The notes: generated from the sequence alone by a model not told the origin. Numbered from the stretch's first letter, positions 8,007-16,265 are shown. The stretch is 17,910 nucleotides of DNA from Methyloceanibacter sp. (GCA_025449615.1 JANWJA010000004.1:1-17910); one strand, 5' to 3'. Translations and numbers: made by a program.

Positions 8007-8035
8007 TTGACTTAGAGGCGCCTCTGGCCGACATT
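8007..8035 (+). promoter_or_regulatory. Candidate ffh-operon promoter with palindromic spacer
   Basis: The 214-bp gap 7994-8207 precedes ffh. It contains TTGACT (8007-8012), then 17 bp, then a poor -10 (GACATT, 8030-8035). The spacer contains a perfect 12-bp palindrome, AGAGGCGCCTCT (8014-8025), and just after it comes a short inverted repeat, GGCCG/CGGCC. Farther down are two small hairpins, GGGT-CAAC-ACCC (8143-8154) and GCGC-GAT-GCGC just before the start. No gene is supported in the gap. The promoter call is weak; the palindrome is certain, but its role is not. Confidence 0.25.
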
Positions 8036-8207
8036 CCGGCCGAAATTCAAGGCAGCTCTGAAAACGAGCCGCCGCCCTGAACATGGTTATCGCGCTCAAC
8101 TAGGCCAGAGGCCGATAGCGCAAAAATAACCGGGAATCAGGGGGGTCAACACCCGACAGCGCGATGCGCCCTCGGGTGCGTTTCCGCTTTGCGCGGTTGG
8201 AAGTGAG

Positions 8208-9701
8208 ATGTTCGAGACCTTATCAGACCGGCTTGGCGCCATTTTCGACAAGCTCACCCGGAAGGGTGCGCTGACCGAGACCGATGTCGGCGAAGCCATG
8301 CGCGAGGTGCGCCGCGCCCTGCTCGAGGCGGATGTCGCGCTCGATGTGGTGCGTGATCTCACCGCCAAGGTGAGTGTCGCGGCCATCGGGCAGGAAGTGG
8401 CGCGCTCGGTCACGCCCGGCCAGATGGTGATCAAGATCGTGCATGACGAGCTGGTGCGCGTGCTGGGTTCCGACGCCAAGCCCCTCGATCTCAACGCGGC
8501 ACCTCCTGTCGTGATGATGCTTGTCGGCTTGCAAGGCTCCGGCAAAACCACGACCACGGCGAAAATCGCCAAGCGCCTGCAGGCGCGCGACAAGAAAAAA
8601 GTCTTGATGGCCTCGCTCGATACGCACCGTCCCGCCGCGCAAGAGCAGCTCCGCGTGCTCGGCGAGCAGACTTCCACCGATACACTGCCGATCATCGCCG
8701 GCGAGGATCCTAAGACCATCGCCAAGCGCAGCCTCGATGCCGCCAGACGCGGCGGTTACGATGTGTTGCTGCTCGACACTGCCGGCCGCACCCATATCGA
8801 CGAAGCGTTGATGAACGAGGTGCAGGCGGTCGAGAAGATAACCACGCCGCATGAGACGCTTCTGGTGGCCGATGCGCTCACCGGCCAGGACGCCGTCAAC
8901 CTCGCCAAGAATTTCGATGCGCGCGTGTCGCTCACCGGCATCGTGCTCACCCGCGTCGATGGCGATGGAAGAGGCGGCGCGGCACTTTCGATGCGCGCGG
9001 TCACCGGCCAGCCGATCAAGCTGATCGGTGTCGGCGAGAAGCTCGACGCGCTGGAAGATTTCGATCCCTCGCGCATCGCTGGCCGCATTCTCGGCATGGG
9101 CGACGTCGTCGGCCTGGTCGAGAAGGCGCTCGAACATGTCGAGATCGACAAGGCGCAAGCCATCGCCAAGAAGATTCAGAAAGGCACCTTCGACCTCGAG
9201 GACCTCTCCGAGCAGCTGAAGCAGATGCAGAAGCTCGGCGGCATGGGTGGTATCCTTGGCATGCTGCCCGGCATCGGCAAGGTGAAGAAGCAGATCGACA
9301 GCGCCAATCTCGATGACAGCATCTTCACGCGCCAGCAGGCGATGATCGGCTCGATGACGAGGGCCGAGCGCAGGAATCCAAAATTACTCAACGCCTCGCG
9401 GAAGAAGCGCGTGGCGTCTGGTTCGGGCACGTCCGTCCAGGACATCAATAAGCTGGTCAAGATGCACCGGCAGATGGCCGACATGATGAAGACCATGGGC
9501 AAGAAGCGCGGCTTTCTCGCTCAGATGTTTGGCGCCGGCGGACCGCCGCCGGAGATGCCGGCGGAATTGCCGGCGGGCGCGAGCTTGCCCCCAGGATTTC
9601 CGAATTTGCCCCCGGGATTGGCCGGAATGGGCGGCTTTCCGCGCGGGCTTCCGGGCTTGCCCGGTGGTCTGCCGGGATTACCGAAATCGAAGAAACGATA
9701 G
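8208..9701 (+). CDS. ffh: Signal recognition particle protein Ffh
   Basis: This 497-residue SRP54-type GTPase has the N domain at 1-90 with ALLEADVALDVV. The G domain has the P-loop GLQGSGKT (107-114), DTHRPAAQEQL (138-148), DTAGR (190-194) and TRVDGD (248-253). The Met-rich M domain runs to about 440, with the RNA-binding SGSG and HRQMADMMKTM segments. It binds 4.5S RNA and signal sequences of nascent membrane proteins and docks on FtsY. The start has a good Shine-Dalgarno (GGAAGTGAG). The protein is longer than E. coli Ffh (453 aa) because of a Gly/Pro/Leu tail from 441 to 497 that ends KSKKR. It leads the ffh-rpsP-rimM-trmD-rplS cluster, with only 24 bp before rpsP. Confidence 0.97.
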   Translation: MFETLSDRLGAIFDKLTRKGALTETDVGEAMREVRRALLEADVALDVVRDLTAKVSVAAIGQEVARSVTPGQMVIKIVHDELVRVLGSDAKPLDLNAAPPVVMMLVGLQGSGKTTTTAKIAKRLQARDKKKVLMASLDTHRPAAQEQLRVLGEQTSTDTLPIIAGEDPKTIAKRSLDAARRGGYDVLLLDTAGRTHIDEALMNEVQAVEKITTPHETLLVADALTGQDAVNLAKNFDARVSLTGIVLTRVDGDGRGGAALSMRAVTGQPIKLIGVGEKLDALEDFDPSRIAGRILGMGDVVGLVEKALEHVEIDKAQAIAKKIQKGTFDLEDLSEQLKQMQKLGGMGGILGMLPGIGKVKKQIDSANLDDSIFTRQQAMIGSMTRAERRNPKLLNASRKKRVASGSGTSVQDINKLVKMHRQMADMMKTMGKKRGFLAQMFGAGGPPPEMPAELPAGASLPPGFPNLPPGLAGMGGFPRGLPGLPGGLPGLPKSKKR

Positions 9702-9725
9702 TTGAACGCATAGGAGAACGTAAGA

Positions 9726-10205
9726 ATGTCACTGAAGATCAGACTGGCGCGGGCCGGCGCAAAGAAGCGGCCATATTACCGGATCGTGGTTGCGGATTCC
9801 CGCAGCCCCCGCGACGGCCGCTATATCGAGAAGATCGGCACCTACGATCCGCTACTGCCGAAAGACTCAGGCGACCGGGTCAAGCTGGTCGAGGATCGCG
9901 TCAAGCATTGGCTCGGCGTCGGCGCGCAGCCGACCGACCGCGTGCTCCGCTTCCTCGACAAGGCAGGCATTCGCAAGCGTGACGCCCGCAACAATCCGGA
10001 GAAGGGCAAGCCAGGCCAGAAGCGTCTCGACCGCGAGGAAGCCAAGCTCACCGCCGCCGAAGAGAAGGTCAAGGCCGCCGCCGAGAAAGCGAAAGCCGCT
10101 GCGGAAGCTGCCGCCGCTCCGCCGCCTGAGCCCGTCGCCGAAGCTCCCGAAGAAGCCCCGGCCGAGGCACCCGCCGAAGCCGCCGCAGAGCCGGCGACGG
10201 AATAG
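9726..10205 (+). CDS. rpsP: 30S ribosomal protein bS16
   Basis: The first 80 or so residues are a standard bS16: [21 protein letters not shown], then [14 protein letters not shown] and [13 protein letters not shown]. bS16 binds 16S rRNA and is needed for 30S assembly. The total of 159 residues is about twice the E. coli length. The extra part begins with a charged, probably helical segment (about 100-125) and ends in an Ala/Pro/Glu-rich tail ([15 protein letters not shown]), a low-complexity extension common in alphaproteobacterial bS16. A clear AGGAGA Shine-Dalgarno precedes the ATG. It is second in the operon, and rimM starts two bases after its stop. Confidence 0.97.
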   Translation: MSLKIRLARAGAKKRPYYRIVVADSRSPRDGRYIEKIGTYDPLLPKDSGDRVKLVEDRVKHWLGVGAQPTDRVLRFLDKAGIRKRDARNNPEKGKPGQKRLDREEAKLTAAEEKVKAAAEKAKAAAEAAAAPPPEPVAEAPEEAPAEAPAEAAAEPATE

Positions 10206-10207
10206 CC

Positions 10208-10726
10208 TTGTCCGGCAAGGATCGCGTTCTCCTTGGCGATATCGGCGCGGCGCACGGTTTGAAGGGCGAGGTTCGCCTCCGCTCCTTCACGGAAGCGCCC
10301 GCCGCCATCGCCGACTATGGCCCGCTCGAAGATGAGACGGGCGGGAAGGCGATCGAGATCGAATCCGTGCGTCCGGGCCCGAAGGGTCTGATCGCGCGGA
10401 TCAAGGGCGTGACCACTCGCGAGGGCGCCGAGGCGCTCACCGGCACCAAGCTCTACGCGCCGCGCGATCGTCTCCCCGAGGCTGAGGAAGGTGCCTATTA
10501 TCACTCCGATCTGATCGGGCTTGAAGCTTACGACGCCTTCGATGTTCAGATCGGCACCGTGGTCGCAATGTATAATTTCGGCGCCGGCGACATCATCGAG
10601 GTCAAGCTCCTGAGCGGCGGCGACAATCTGCTGCTGCCCTTCACCGACGCCACCGTTCCCGAGATCGATACCGAAGAGCGCCGCCTGACGCTTGTGCTTC
10701 CCGTGACCGACGAGGACGAGGCATGA
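10208..10726 (+). CDS. rimM: Ribosome maturation factor RimM
   Basis: This 172-residue protein has the RimM N-terminal domain ([12 protein letters not shown] at 13-24, then GPLEDE) and a C-terminal PRC-barrel beginning near [13 protein letters not shown] (98-110). RimM binds uS19 in free 30S subunits and helps mature the 16S 3' domain. The only start consistent with the family is a TTG at 10208, two bases after the rpsP stop; no ATG or GTG lies nearby in frame. The Shine-Dalgarno lies within the end of rpsP. The weak codon and tight spacing suggest low, coupled translation, in line with the known lower expression of rimM and trmD than of ribosomal proteins in E. coli. Its stop overlaps trmD as ATGA. 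Confidence 0.94.
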   Translation: MSGKDRVLLGDIGAAHGLKGEVRLRSFTEAPAAIADYGPLEDETGGKAIEIESVRPGPKGLIARIKGVTTREGAEALTGTKLYAPRDRLPEAEEGAYYHSDLIGLEAYDAFDVQIGTVVAMYNFGAGDIIEVKLLSGGDNLLLPFTDATVPEIDTEERRLTLVLPVTDEDEA

Positions 10727-11421
10727 CTTGGCGCGCCACCGTTCTCACCATCATGCCAGACTTCTTTCCAGGGCCGCTGGGCTTGAGCCTCGCCGGCAAA
10801 GCACTGCTCGAAGAGAAATGGTCGCTTGCCACCATCGACATCCGCGACTTCGCCACCGACAAGCATCGCTCTGTCGATGACACGCCTGCCGGGGGCGGCG
10901 CCGGCATGGTGATGCGCGCCGATATCGCCGCCGCCGCGATCGACGCTGCCCGCTTAATGATGCCGCCCGCCTCGCCGACGATCTATCTTTCGCCGCGCGG
11001 TGCTCCTCTCACCGAGACCCACGTCGATGTCTTGAGCGAGGGCCCCGGCGTCATTCTGCTTTGCGGCCGCTTCGAAGGCATCGACGAGCGCGTGCTTGAA
11101 GCGAGGCAGATCGAGGAAGTCTCCATCGGCGACTATGTACTCTCCGGCGGCGAGCTCGCCGCCATGGTGCTGCTCGATGCCTGCGTGCGGTTGCTACCCG
11201 GCATCGCCGGCAACGCAGCCTCTCTTGCCGAGGAGAGCTTCGCGAGCGGCCTCCTCGAATACCCGCACTACACCAGGCCCCGGGACTGGGAGGGCCGCGC
11301 CATCCCGGAAATTCTCCTCTCCGGGGACCATGACAAAATCGCCAAATGGCGAAAGCAGCAGGCCGAAGCCCTCACCAAGTCGCGCCGCCCGGATTTGTGG
11401 GAAAAACTGAAGAAGCGCTGA
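10723..11421 (+). CDS. trmD: tRNA (guanine37-N1)-methyltransferase TrmD
   Basis: This 232-residue SPOUT methyltransferase makes m1G37 in tRNAs with G36 and so prevents +1 frameshifting. The knot motifs are present: YLSPRGAPL (88-96), [13 protein letters not shown] (112-124) and [13 protein letters not shown] (134-146). LEYPHYTRP and a C-terminal RRPDLWEK helix follow. TrmD acts as a dimer and uses SAM bound in the trefoil knot. The start ATG overlaps the rimM stop (ATGA), so translation is coupled. rplS follows after 140 bp, the one sizeable gap within this operon. Confidence 0.97.
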   Translation: MTWRATVLTIMPDFFPGPLGLSLAGKALLEEKWSLATIDIRDFATDKHRSVDDTPAGGGAGMVMRADIAAAAIDAARLMMPPASPTIYLSPRGAPLTETHVDVLSEGPGVILLCGRFEGIDERVLEARQIEEVSIGDYVLSGGELAAMVLLDACVRLLPGIAGNAASLAEESFASGLLEYPHYTRPRDWEGRAIPEILLSGDHDKIAKWRKQQAEALTKSRRPDLWEKLKKR

Positions 11422-11512
11422 GCTTTCCATCGACAAGCCAGGAAACCTAGGCTAGGAAAGGCCCGCGCGCTTCTGCCCGCACATTTCAGGATCAATCAAA
11501 AAGAATGGCGTT

Positions 11513-11542
11513 CGCCGGACGGCCTTTTTGGCCAGGCAGGCG
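11513..11542 (+). promoter_or_regulatory. Imperfect stem-loop in the rplS leader
   Basis: The 140-bp gap between trmD and rplS holds a nested inverted repeat. An outer CGCC (11513-11516) pairs with GGCG (11539-11542). An inner GGCC (11521-11524) pairs with GGCC (11530-11533) around a TTTTT loop. It ends just before the Shine-Dalgarno (GGAGAAAGGG). It could tune rplS translation or act as a processing site. It does not look like an intrinsic terminator, because the T run is in the loop and not after the stem. The upstream part of the gap shows nothing clear. Confidence 0.3.
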
Positions 11543-11561
11543 CCCGGAGAAAGGGTTCGTC

Positions 11562-12305
11562 ATGAATATCATCGAAGAGCTCGAAAAAGAGCAGACCACC
11601 GCGCTGGCCAAAAAGCGCAAAATCCCCGAATTCGCGCCCGGCGACACCCTCAAAGTCAACGTGAAGGTGGTCGAGGGCGAGCGCACCCGTGTGCAGGCCT
11701 ATGAGGGCGTGTGCATCGGCCGCGCCGGCGGCGGCATCAACGAGAATTTCACCGTGCGCAAGATCTCCTATGGCGAAGGCGTCGAGCGCGTCTTCCCGGT
11801 CTATTCGCCGCTGATCGAATCCATCGAGGTGATCCGCCGCGGCAAGGTCCGCCGCGCCAAGCTGTATTATCTGCGCGGCCGCCGCGGCAAGTCCGCTCGT
11901 ATCGCCGAGCGCCAGGATACGCACGGTAAAACCAAGAAGACGGCGACCACCGAGACCTTCAAAGGCTTCACCAAGCCGAAGGGCGAGCCCGATGATCTGA
12001 AGCTGATCGCCGGCATCACGCCTGAGCTGGAAAAGAAGCTGAACAAGCTCGGTCTGATCAAATTCGACCAGATCGCCAATCTCACCGACCACGAGATCGC
12101 CTTTGTTGACGAGCAGCTTGCTCTCGACGGCCAGATCGAGAATGAGGATTGGGTGTCTAAGGCCGTGGCGCTGATGGCGGAATCGACCGCTGACGAAGTT
12201 CCCGCCGGCGAAGACGAGCTTGCCGACGTCGACGAGACTGGCGACGAAGGCACGGAAGCTCCCAAGGCCAAGGCCGAGAAGCCTGCGAAGAAGCCGAAGA
12301 AATAG
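11562..12305 (+). CDS. rplS: 50S ribosomal protein bL19 with C-terminal helix-hairpin-helix-like extension
   Basis: Residues 1-120 are a normal bL19: [11 protein letters not shown], then [29 protein letters not shown] and [19 protein letters not shown]. bL19 sits at the subunit interface. I start at the ATG at 11562, with GGAGAAAGGG upstream; an ATG at 11505 would add 19 unrelated residues. The 247-residue product is twice the usual length. Residues 144-205 (starting [17 protein letters not shown], later FDQIANLT and [10 protein letters not shown]) match the helix-hairpin-helix-like domain (often described as H3TH, flap-endonuclease-like) that is known fused to bL21 and to NuoE in Rhizobiales. 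An acidic then Lys/Ala/Pro-rich tail follows. The fusion to bL19 is unfamiliar to me. There is no frameshift or stop between the two parts. Confidence 0.95.
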   Translation: MNIIEELEKEQTTALAKKRKIPEFAPGDTLKVNVKVVEGERTRVQAYEGVCIGRAGGGINENFTVRKISYGEGVERVFPVYSPLIESIEVIRRGKVRRAKLYYLRGRRGKSARIAERQDTHGKTKKTATTETFKGFTKPKGEPDDLKLIAGITPELEKKLNKLGLIKFDQIANLTDHEIAFVDEQLALDGQIENEDWVSKAVALMAESTADEVPAGEDELADVDETGDEGTEAPKAKAEKPAKKPKK

Positions 12306-12360
12306 TTCGCGGGCGTTCGGCAGCACCGTTTCCTTCAACGACTTTTCGTGAGGACTGATC

Positions 12361-12864
12361 ATGTCTCTGTCGATGTACCAAGCTTCGGCTCCGGTGTTCA
12401 CCCGCGTGCTCGGGAACTTATCGAGGATTCTCGATAAGGGCGCCGCCTTCGCCGAGTCTCGCAAGATCGAGCCTTCGGTGCTGATCAATTCGCGGCTCGC
12501 ACCCGACATGCTGCCCTTGTCGAAGCAGGTGCAAATCGCATCCGACATGGTCATCCGCGGCTCGGCGCGACTCGCGGGCGTCGACATTCCGAGCAGCCCG
12601 GACACCGAGACGACCTTCCCGGAGCTTCAAGCGCGGATCGCCAAAGCCCGCGATTTTGTGAAGACGTTGTCGGCGGCTCAAATCGACGGCAGCGAGACGA
12701 AGAAGCTGACCATCCCGGTCGGCGGCAAGGAGTTCGTGTTCACCGGCCAGGACTACCTGTTCAACTTTGTGCTGCCGAACCTGTTCTTCCACGCGACCGC
12801 CACCTATCTCATCCTCCGCCATAACGGCGTTGAGCTCGGCAAGATGGACTTCCTCGGCGCTTAA
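12361..12864 (+). CDS. DUF1993 domain-containing protein
   Basis: This 167-residue protein is recognisable as a DUF1993 member from [20 protein letters not shown] at the start, [14 protein letters not shown] (44-57) and the C-terminal [21 protein letters not shown]. Members are thought to be four-helix bundles related to the DinB/YfiT fold; the function is unknown. No signal peptide or membrane helix is seen, so it is probably cytoplasmic. It starts at an ATG behind GTGAGGA. It lies 55 bp after rplS and 86 bp before leuC, an accessory gene between two core genes, and may be read through from the rplS transcript. Confidence 0.85.
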   Translation: MSLSMYQASAPVFTRVLGNLSRILDKGAAFAESRKIEPSVLINSRLAPDMLPLSKQVQIASDMVIRGSARLAGVDIPSSPDTETTFPELQARIAKARDFVKTLSAAQIDGSETKKLTIPVGGKEFVFTGQDYLFNFVLPNLFFHATATYLILRHNGVELGKMDFLGA

Positions 12865-12891
12865 GGCTTTGGAGGTTTGCCGCCCAGCCAT

Positions 12892-12920
12892 TTGAAAACC
12901 GAGGAATTAGGGGCTATCTG
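12892..12920 (+). promoter_or_regulatory. Candidate leuC promoter
   Basis: The 86-bp gap before leuC has TTGAAA (12892-12897), a 17-bp spacer and TATCTG (12915-12920). Transcription would begin near 12927, about 24 nt before the leuC ATG. The -35 differs from consensus at one base; the -10 matches in its first three. No leader peptide or leucine-codon attenuator is visible in the gap. Confidence 0.35.
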
Positions 12921-12950
12921 AGGGTCAGAACACACGCAGAACTTGAGAAA

Positions 12951-14357
12951 ATGACCAAGCCCCGCACCCTCTACGACAAGATCTGGGACGACCATATGGT
13001 GCACCAGGCGCCGGACGGCACCTGCCTGCTCTATATCGACCGGCATCTGGTCCACGAGGTGACGAGCCCGCAAGCCTTCGAGGGCCTGCGCATGACCGGC
13101 CGCAAAGTGCGGAGCCCAGAGAAGACGCTTGCCGTGGTCGACCATAACGTGCCGACCACCGACCGCTCCCACGGCATCGACGATCCGGAATCCGCGCTAC
13201 AAGTCGCAACCCTTGCCGCGAACGCCAAGGAATTCGGCATCGAATATTTCGGCGAGCTCGATCACCGCCAGGGCATCGTCCACATCATCGGGCCCGAGCA
13301 AGGCTTCACGCTTCCCGGCACAACAATAGTCTGCGGCGACAGCCACACCTCGACCCACGGCGCATTCGGCGCGCTTGCGCACGGCATCGGCACGTCCGAA
13401 GTCGAGCATGTGCTCGCCACCCAGACGCTGATCCAGCGCAAGGCCAAGAACATGCGCGTCCGCGTCGACGGCGCGCTGAAAGACGGAGTCACCGCCAAAG
13501 ACATCATCCTCGCCATCATCGGCGAGATCGGCACCGCCGGCGGCACCGGCTACGTCATCGAATATGCGGGCGAGGCCATCCGCGCGCTCTCGATGGAAGG
13601 CCGCATGACCATCTGCAACATGTCGATCGAGGGTGGTGCCCGCGCCGGACTGATCGCACCCGACCAGAAGACCTTCGACTATGTCAAAGGCCGCCCGCGC
13701 ACCCCGAAAGGCGGCGCCTTCGAGATCGCCAAGAAACATTGGGAGCGGCTCTTTACCGACGAAGGCGCCCATTTCGACCACGAAATCGTGCTGCATGCCG
13801 AAAAGCTGCCGCCGCTCGTCACCTGGGGCACCAGCCCCGAGCAGGTCGTATCGATCTCCGGTCGCGTGCCGAGACCTGAGGAGATCGCCGACGAGACCAA
13901 GCGCACCGCCGCGATCCGCTCGCTCGACTATATGGGCTTGGCCGGCGGTGAGAAGATCACCGACATCAAACTCGACCGCATCTTCATCGGCTCTTGCACC
14001 AATGGCCGCATCGAGGATCTGCGCGAGGTCGCCAAGATCGTCGCAGGCAAGCACGTCAACGCGAATTTGAGCGCGATGATCGTGCCGGGCTCAGGCCTGG
14101 TGAAGGAGCAAGCCGAAGCCGAAGGTCTCGACAAGATCTTCAAGGATGCCGGCTTCGAGTGGCGCGAGCCGGGCTGCTCGATGTGCCTCGGCATGAACCC
14201 GGATCAGCTGAAGCCGAAGGAGCGCTGCGCCTCCACCTCGAACCGGAATTTCGAGGGCCGCCAGGGCAGGCTCGGCCGCACTCATCTGGTCTCGCCACAA
14301 ATGGCCGCAGCCGCAGCCATCGCCGGCCGCTTCGTCGATATCCGGGAAATCAACTAG
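12951..14357 (+). CDS. leuC: 3-isopropylmalate dehydratase large subunit LeuC
   Basis: This 468-residue aconitase-family protein isomerises 2- to 3-isopropylmalate in leucine synthesis, together with LeuD. The three [4Fe-4S] ligands are Cys349 (GSCTNGR), Cys409 and Cys412 ([11 protein letters not shown]), two positions later than in E. coli LeuC. Other family blocks are DHNVPTTDR (64-72), [19 protein letters not shown] (129-147) and [13 protein letters not shown] near the end. Length and start are normal. leuD is not in the window; the next gene is on the opposite strand, so leuC is probably transcribed alone here, as is common in Rhizobiales where leuC follows rplS and leuD is elsewhere. Confidence 0.97.
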   Translation: MTKPRTLYDKIWDDHMVHQAPDGTCLLYIDRHLVHEVTSPQAFEGLRMTGRKVRSPEKTLAVVDHNVPTTDRSHGIDDPESALQVATLAANAKEFGIEYFGELDHRQGIVHIIGPEQGFTLPGTTIVCGDSHTSTHGAFGALAHGIGTSEVEHVLATQTLIQRKAKNMRVRVDGALKDGVTAKDIILAIIGEIGTAGGTGYVIEYAGEAIRALSMEGRMTICNMSIEGGARAGLIAPDQKTFDYVKGRPRTPKGGAFEIAKKHWERLFTDEGAHFDHEIVLHAEKLPPLVTWGTSPEQVVSISGRVPRPEEIADETKRTAAIRSLDYMGLAGGEKITDIKLDRIFIGSCTNGRIEDLREVAKIVAGKHVNANLSAMIVPGSGLVKEQAEAEGLDKIFKDAGFEWREPGCSMCLGMNPDQLKPKERCASTSNRNFEGRQGRLGRTHLVSPQMAAAAAIAGRFVDIREIN

Positions 14358-14419
14358 GATCAGGACCCATAAACTGAAAAAAACTCGGATGACGACTTCG
14401 AGCCCAGGACGGACCTCAA

Positions 14420-15073
14420 TCAGCCGGTCGGTGGCTTGCCGGTGTTAACCGCCAATTGAGCCTCGAAAGCCCGCTTGTAAGCGGGCCGCGCTTCGCCGCG
14501 GGCGAGATAGGCGGCCAGGTTCGGATATTCGTCGAGCATGCCCGATGATTTCAGCCTGAGCAGCACCGACACCATCATCAGGTCGCCCGCGCTGAACCCA
14601 CCATCGAGCCAGTCGGCACTGCCGAGGCGAGCCGAAAGTTGCTTCAACCGGTCGCGGACGCGCTCCTCGACCAGAGGTAGGCGCTCCTTACTCCAGGGCT
14701 TGTCGCCCTCGAGCAGACTGGCGGTTGCGAGTTCAAGGATCGCCGGCTCCACCGTGTTGAGCGCGGCAAACATCCATGTGATCGCGCGCGCCCGCACATC
14801 TTCATCGTCCGGCAGCAGGCCCGCATGGCGCTCGGCGATATGGAAGACGATCGACCCTGTCTCGAACAGGGCGAGATCGCCTTCCTCGTAGGTCGGAATC
14901 TGGCCGAAAGGATGAAGCGCCAAATGCGCTTGTTCCTTCATCGCACGAAACGAAACAAGGCGAACCTCGTAGGGTTGGCCGACTTCTTCAAGCGCCCAGC
15001 GAACGCGCGTATCACGCGCCAGTCCCCTGCCGCCATCGGGTGACCGCTCAAAGGCAGTAATGGTGATGGTCAT
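14420..15073 (-). CDS. Glutathione S-transferase family protein
   Basis: This 217-residue protein has a thioredoxin-fold N-terminal domain (to about 85) with RVRWALEEVGQPYEVRLV, the cis-proline motif GQIPTYEEGDLALF and the glutathione-binding FETGSIVFHIAER. An all-helical C-terminal domain follows, with WLDGGFSAGDLMMVSVL as the N-capping region. It probably conjugates or reduces a substrate with glutathione in the cytoplasm, but the substrate is unknown. The usual catalytic Ser/Cys position lies in a longer N-terminal loop (RSPDGGRGLARDTR), so the active residue is uncertain. The ATG at 15073 has GGGGGAG upstream. It is convergent with leuC, with 62 bp between the stops and no clear terminator. 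Confidence 0.9.
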   Translation of the reverse strand: MTITITAFERSPDGGRGLARDTRVRWALEEVGQPYEVRLVSFRAMKEQAHLALHPFGQIPTYEEGDLALFETGSIVFHIAERHAGLLPDDEDVRARAITWMFAALNTVEPAILELATASLLEGDKPWSKERLPLVEERVRDRLKQLSARLGSADWLDGGFSAGDLMMVSVLLRLKSSGMLDEYPNLAAYLARGEARPAYKRAFEAQLAVNTGKPPTG

Positions 15074-15224
15074 CGTGAGGCTCCCCCTTGGCGAAAATCA
15101 CTGGCCGCTAAAAGACTGGCGGCGTATCTCAATGCGCTACGCCCTCACATTCTTCAGCGGCTCGGTCAATGAGTCCTGACCCTAGCCTCAGTCGCGCCGG
15201 TCGCCGCTGGCGCTCGGCCATTGG

Positions 15225-15419
15225 TCACGACCGCCATACTCCGGCGCACCAAGCATTCCAGTCGCCGCAAGCCGGCCGGCACCATTTGTTCCAGGCGCCG
15301 CATTGCTTGGCACACCGCTGGTCGCCGCGCGCGCAAGCCTTTTCGGCGCGAGCCGCGGCGGGCGTTAGCGCCGCGAGAAAGCCTAACAGCCCCAAGGCAA
15401 TGAGCGAGCGTTTCCGCAT
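15225..15419 (-). CDS. Small secreted Cys/Trp-rich repeat protein
   Basis: This 64-residue protein starts at the ATG at 15419 with GACGGAAAT just upstream; an upstream in-frame ATG would add 20 residues before the signal peptide. Residues 1-25 form a classical signal peptide (MRKRSLIALGLLGFLAALTP) with a likely cut after ARA. The mature 39 residues carry six Cys at 29, 36, 40, 47, 51 and 58, with regular 7-4-7-4-7 spacing. They form three 11-residue repeats, CARGDQRCAKQ, CGAWNKWCRPA and CGDWNAWCAGV. The pattern suggests disulfide bonding or metal binding in the periplasm or outside the cell. I do not recognise a family. The regular spacing and signal peptide argue that the frame is real despite its size. 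The gene is divergent from the methyltransferase. Confidence 0.65.
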   Translation of the reverse strand: MRKRSLIALGLLGFLAALTPAAARAEKACARGDQRCAKQCGAWNKWCRPACGDWNAWCAGVWRS

Positions 15420-15502
15420 ATTTCCGTCCGGACAATGGGAAAGCCATGACAAATATGGGGGCGCGGATGCTAAAAGCAAAACGAAAGCGATAGGAGAAAA
15501 TC

Positions 15503-16261
15503 GTGAATTCCTTGGTTCAGCAGAAATTCGGGGCCGCCGCCGCCGATTACGCCGCCTCCACTGTGCATGCCAAAGGCGAGACGCTTGCGCTTCTCGTCGC
15601 GCTGACCAAGCCGCAGAACCATTGGCGCGTGCTCGATGTCGCGACCGGCGCCGGACACACCGCTCATGCCTTTGCCCCGCATGTCGCCAAGGTCATTGCC
15701 AGCGACATCACTGAGCCGATGCTGGCTGAGGCACGAAAACTCGCCAAGGCCAAGGGCCTGGCCAATGTCGCCACAGCGCACGCGCAAGCCGAGGATCTCC
15801 CCTTCCCTGACGGCAGCTTCCATCTCGTCACCTGCCGCCTCGCCGCGCATCATTTCGCCAACCCTGCGGCCTTCGTCAGCGAAGCCTATCGCGTGCTGGC
15901 TCCCGGCGGGAAAATCGCCGTCGTCGACGATGTCTCTCCTGACCTCCCCGCAGTTGCCGCCGCCTACAATGCTTACGAGAAATTACGCGATCCGAGTCAT
16001 GGCCGCTGCCTCGGGCTCGGTGAATGGTTCGAACTGTTGACACAAGCAGGCTTCGCCGTAACCCATCGCGAGCAGATTGATCAGGACATCGAGTTCGCGC
16101 CCTGGGTCGAGCGCATGCGTTGCAACGAGCAGACAATCGCGCGGTTGAAGCACTTGCTCGGTGAGCCGCCTTTGCGCGATTTGCTCAAACCTCGCGAGAC
16201 CGAATCAGGCCTCGTCTTCACTTTACAAGAAGGCGTCGTCGTTGGCGAAAAGCCGCGTTAA
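15503..16261 (+). CDS. Class I SAM-dependent methyltransferase (type 11)
   Basis: This 252-residue Rossmann-fold methyltransferase has motif I VLDVATGAGHTA (43-54), the acidic ribose-binding Asp68 in ASDIT, the AEDLPFPDGSFHLVTCR block (96-112) and the post-motif LAPGGKIAVVDDV (132-144). This layout is shared with UbiE/COQ5 and small-molecule methyltransferases, so the substrate could be a quinone, lipid or other metabolite. It lacks the full UbiE signature, so I do not call it ubiE. It starts with GTG at 15503 behind a strong TAGGAGA. The metallopeptidase gene follows within a few bases and may be co-transcribed. Confidence 0.88.
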   Translation: MNSLVQQKFGAAAADYAASTVHAKGETLALLVALTKPQNHWRVLDVATGAGHTAHAFAPHVAKVIASDITEPMLAEARKLAKAKGLANVATAHAQAEDLPFPDGSFHLVTCRLAAHHFANPAAFVSEAYRVLAPGGKIAVVDDVSPDLPAVAAAYNAYEKLRDPSHGRCLGLGEWFELLTQAGFAVTHREQIDQDIEFAPWVERMRCNEQTIARLKHLLGEPPLRDLLKPRETESGLVFTLQEGVVVGEKPR

Positions 16262-16265
16262 CAAA

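Noticed and set aside
8084..8104. Six-codon reading frame (ATG...TAG) upstream of ffh, a possible leader peptide
   Set aside because: It is too short and lacks a convincing Shine-Dalgarno or regulatory codon run.
11505..11561. 19-codon N-terminal extension of rplS
   Set aside because: bL19 begins at [11 protein letters not shown], with a strong Shine-Dalgarno just before it. The extension spans the stem-loop.
13197..14054. 285-codon minus-strand frame opposite leuC
   Set aside because: leuC is complete, with all cluster cysteines; the antisense frame is a shadow.
14358..14419. Possible bidirectional terminator between leuC and the GST gene
   Set aside because: I see no stem followed by a T run on either strand; the A run at about 14377-14383 is not flanked by a good stem.
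15166..15447. 93-codon minus-strand frame overlapping the Cys-rich miniprotein
   Set aside because: It has no signal peptide or regular pattern and overlaps the frame that has both; it ends in Arg/Ala-rich shadow sequence.
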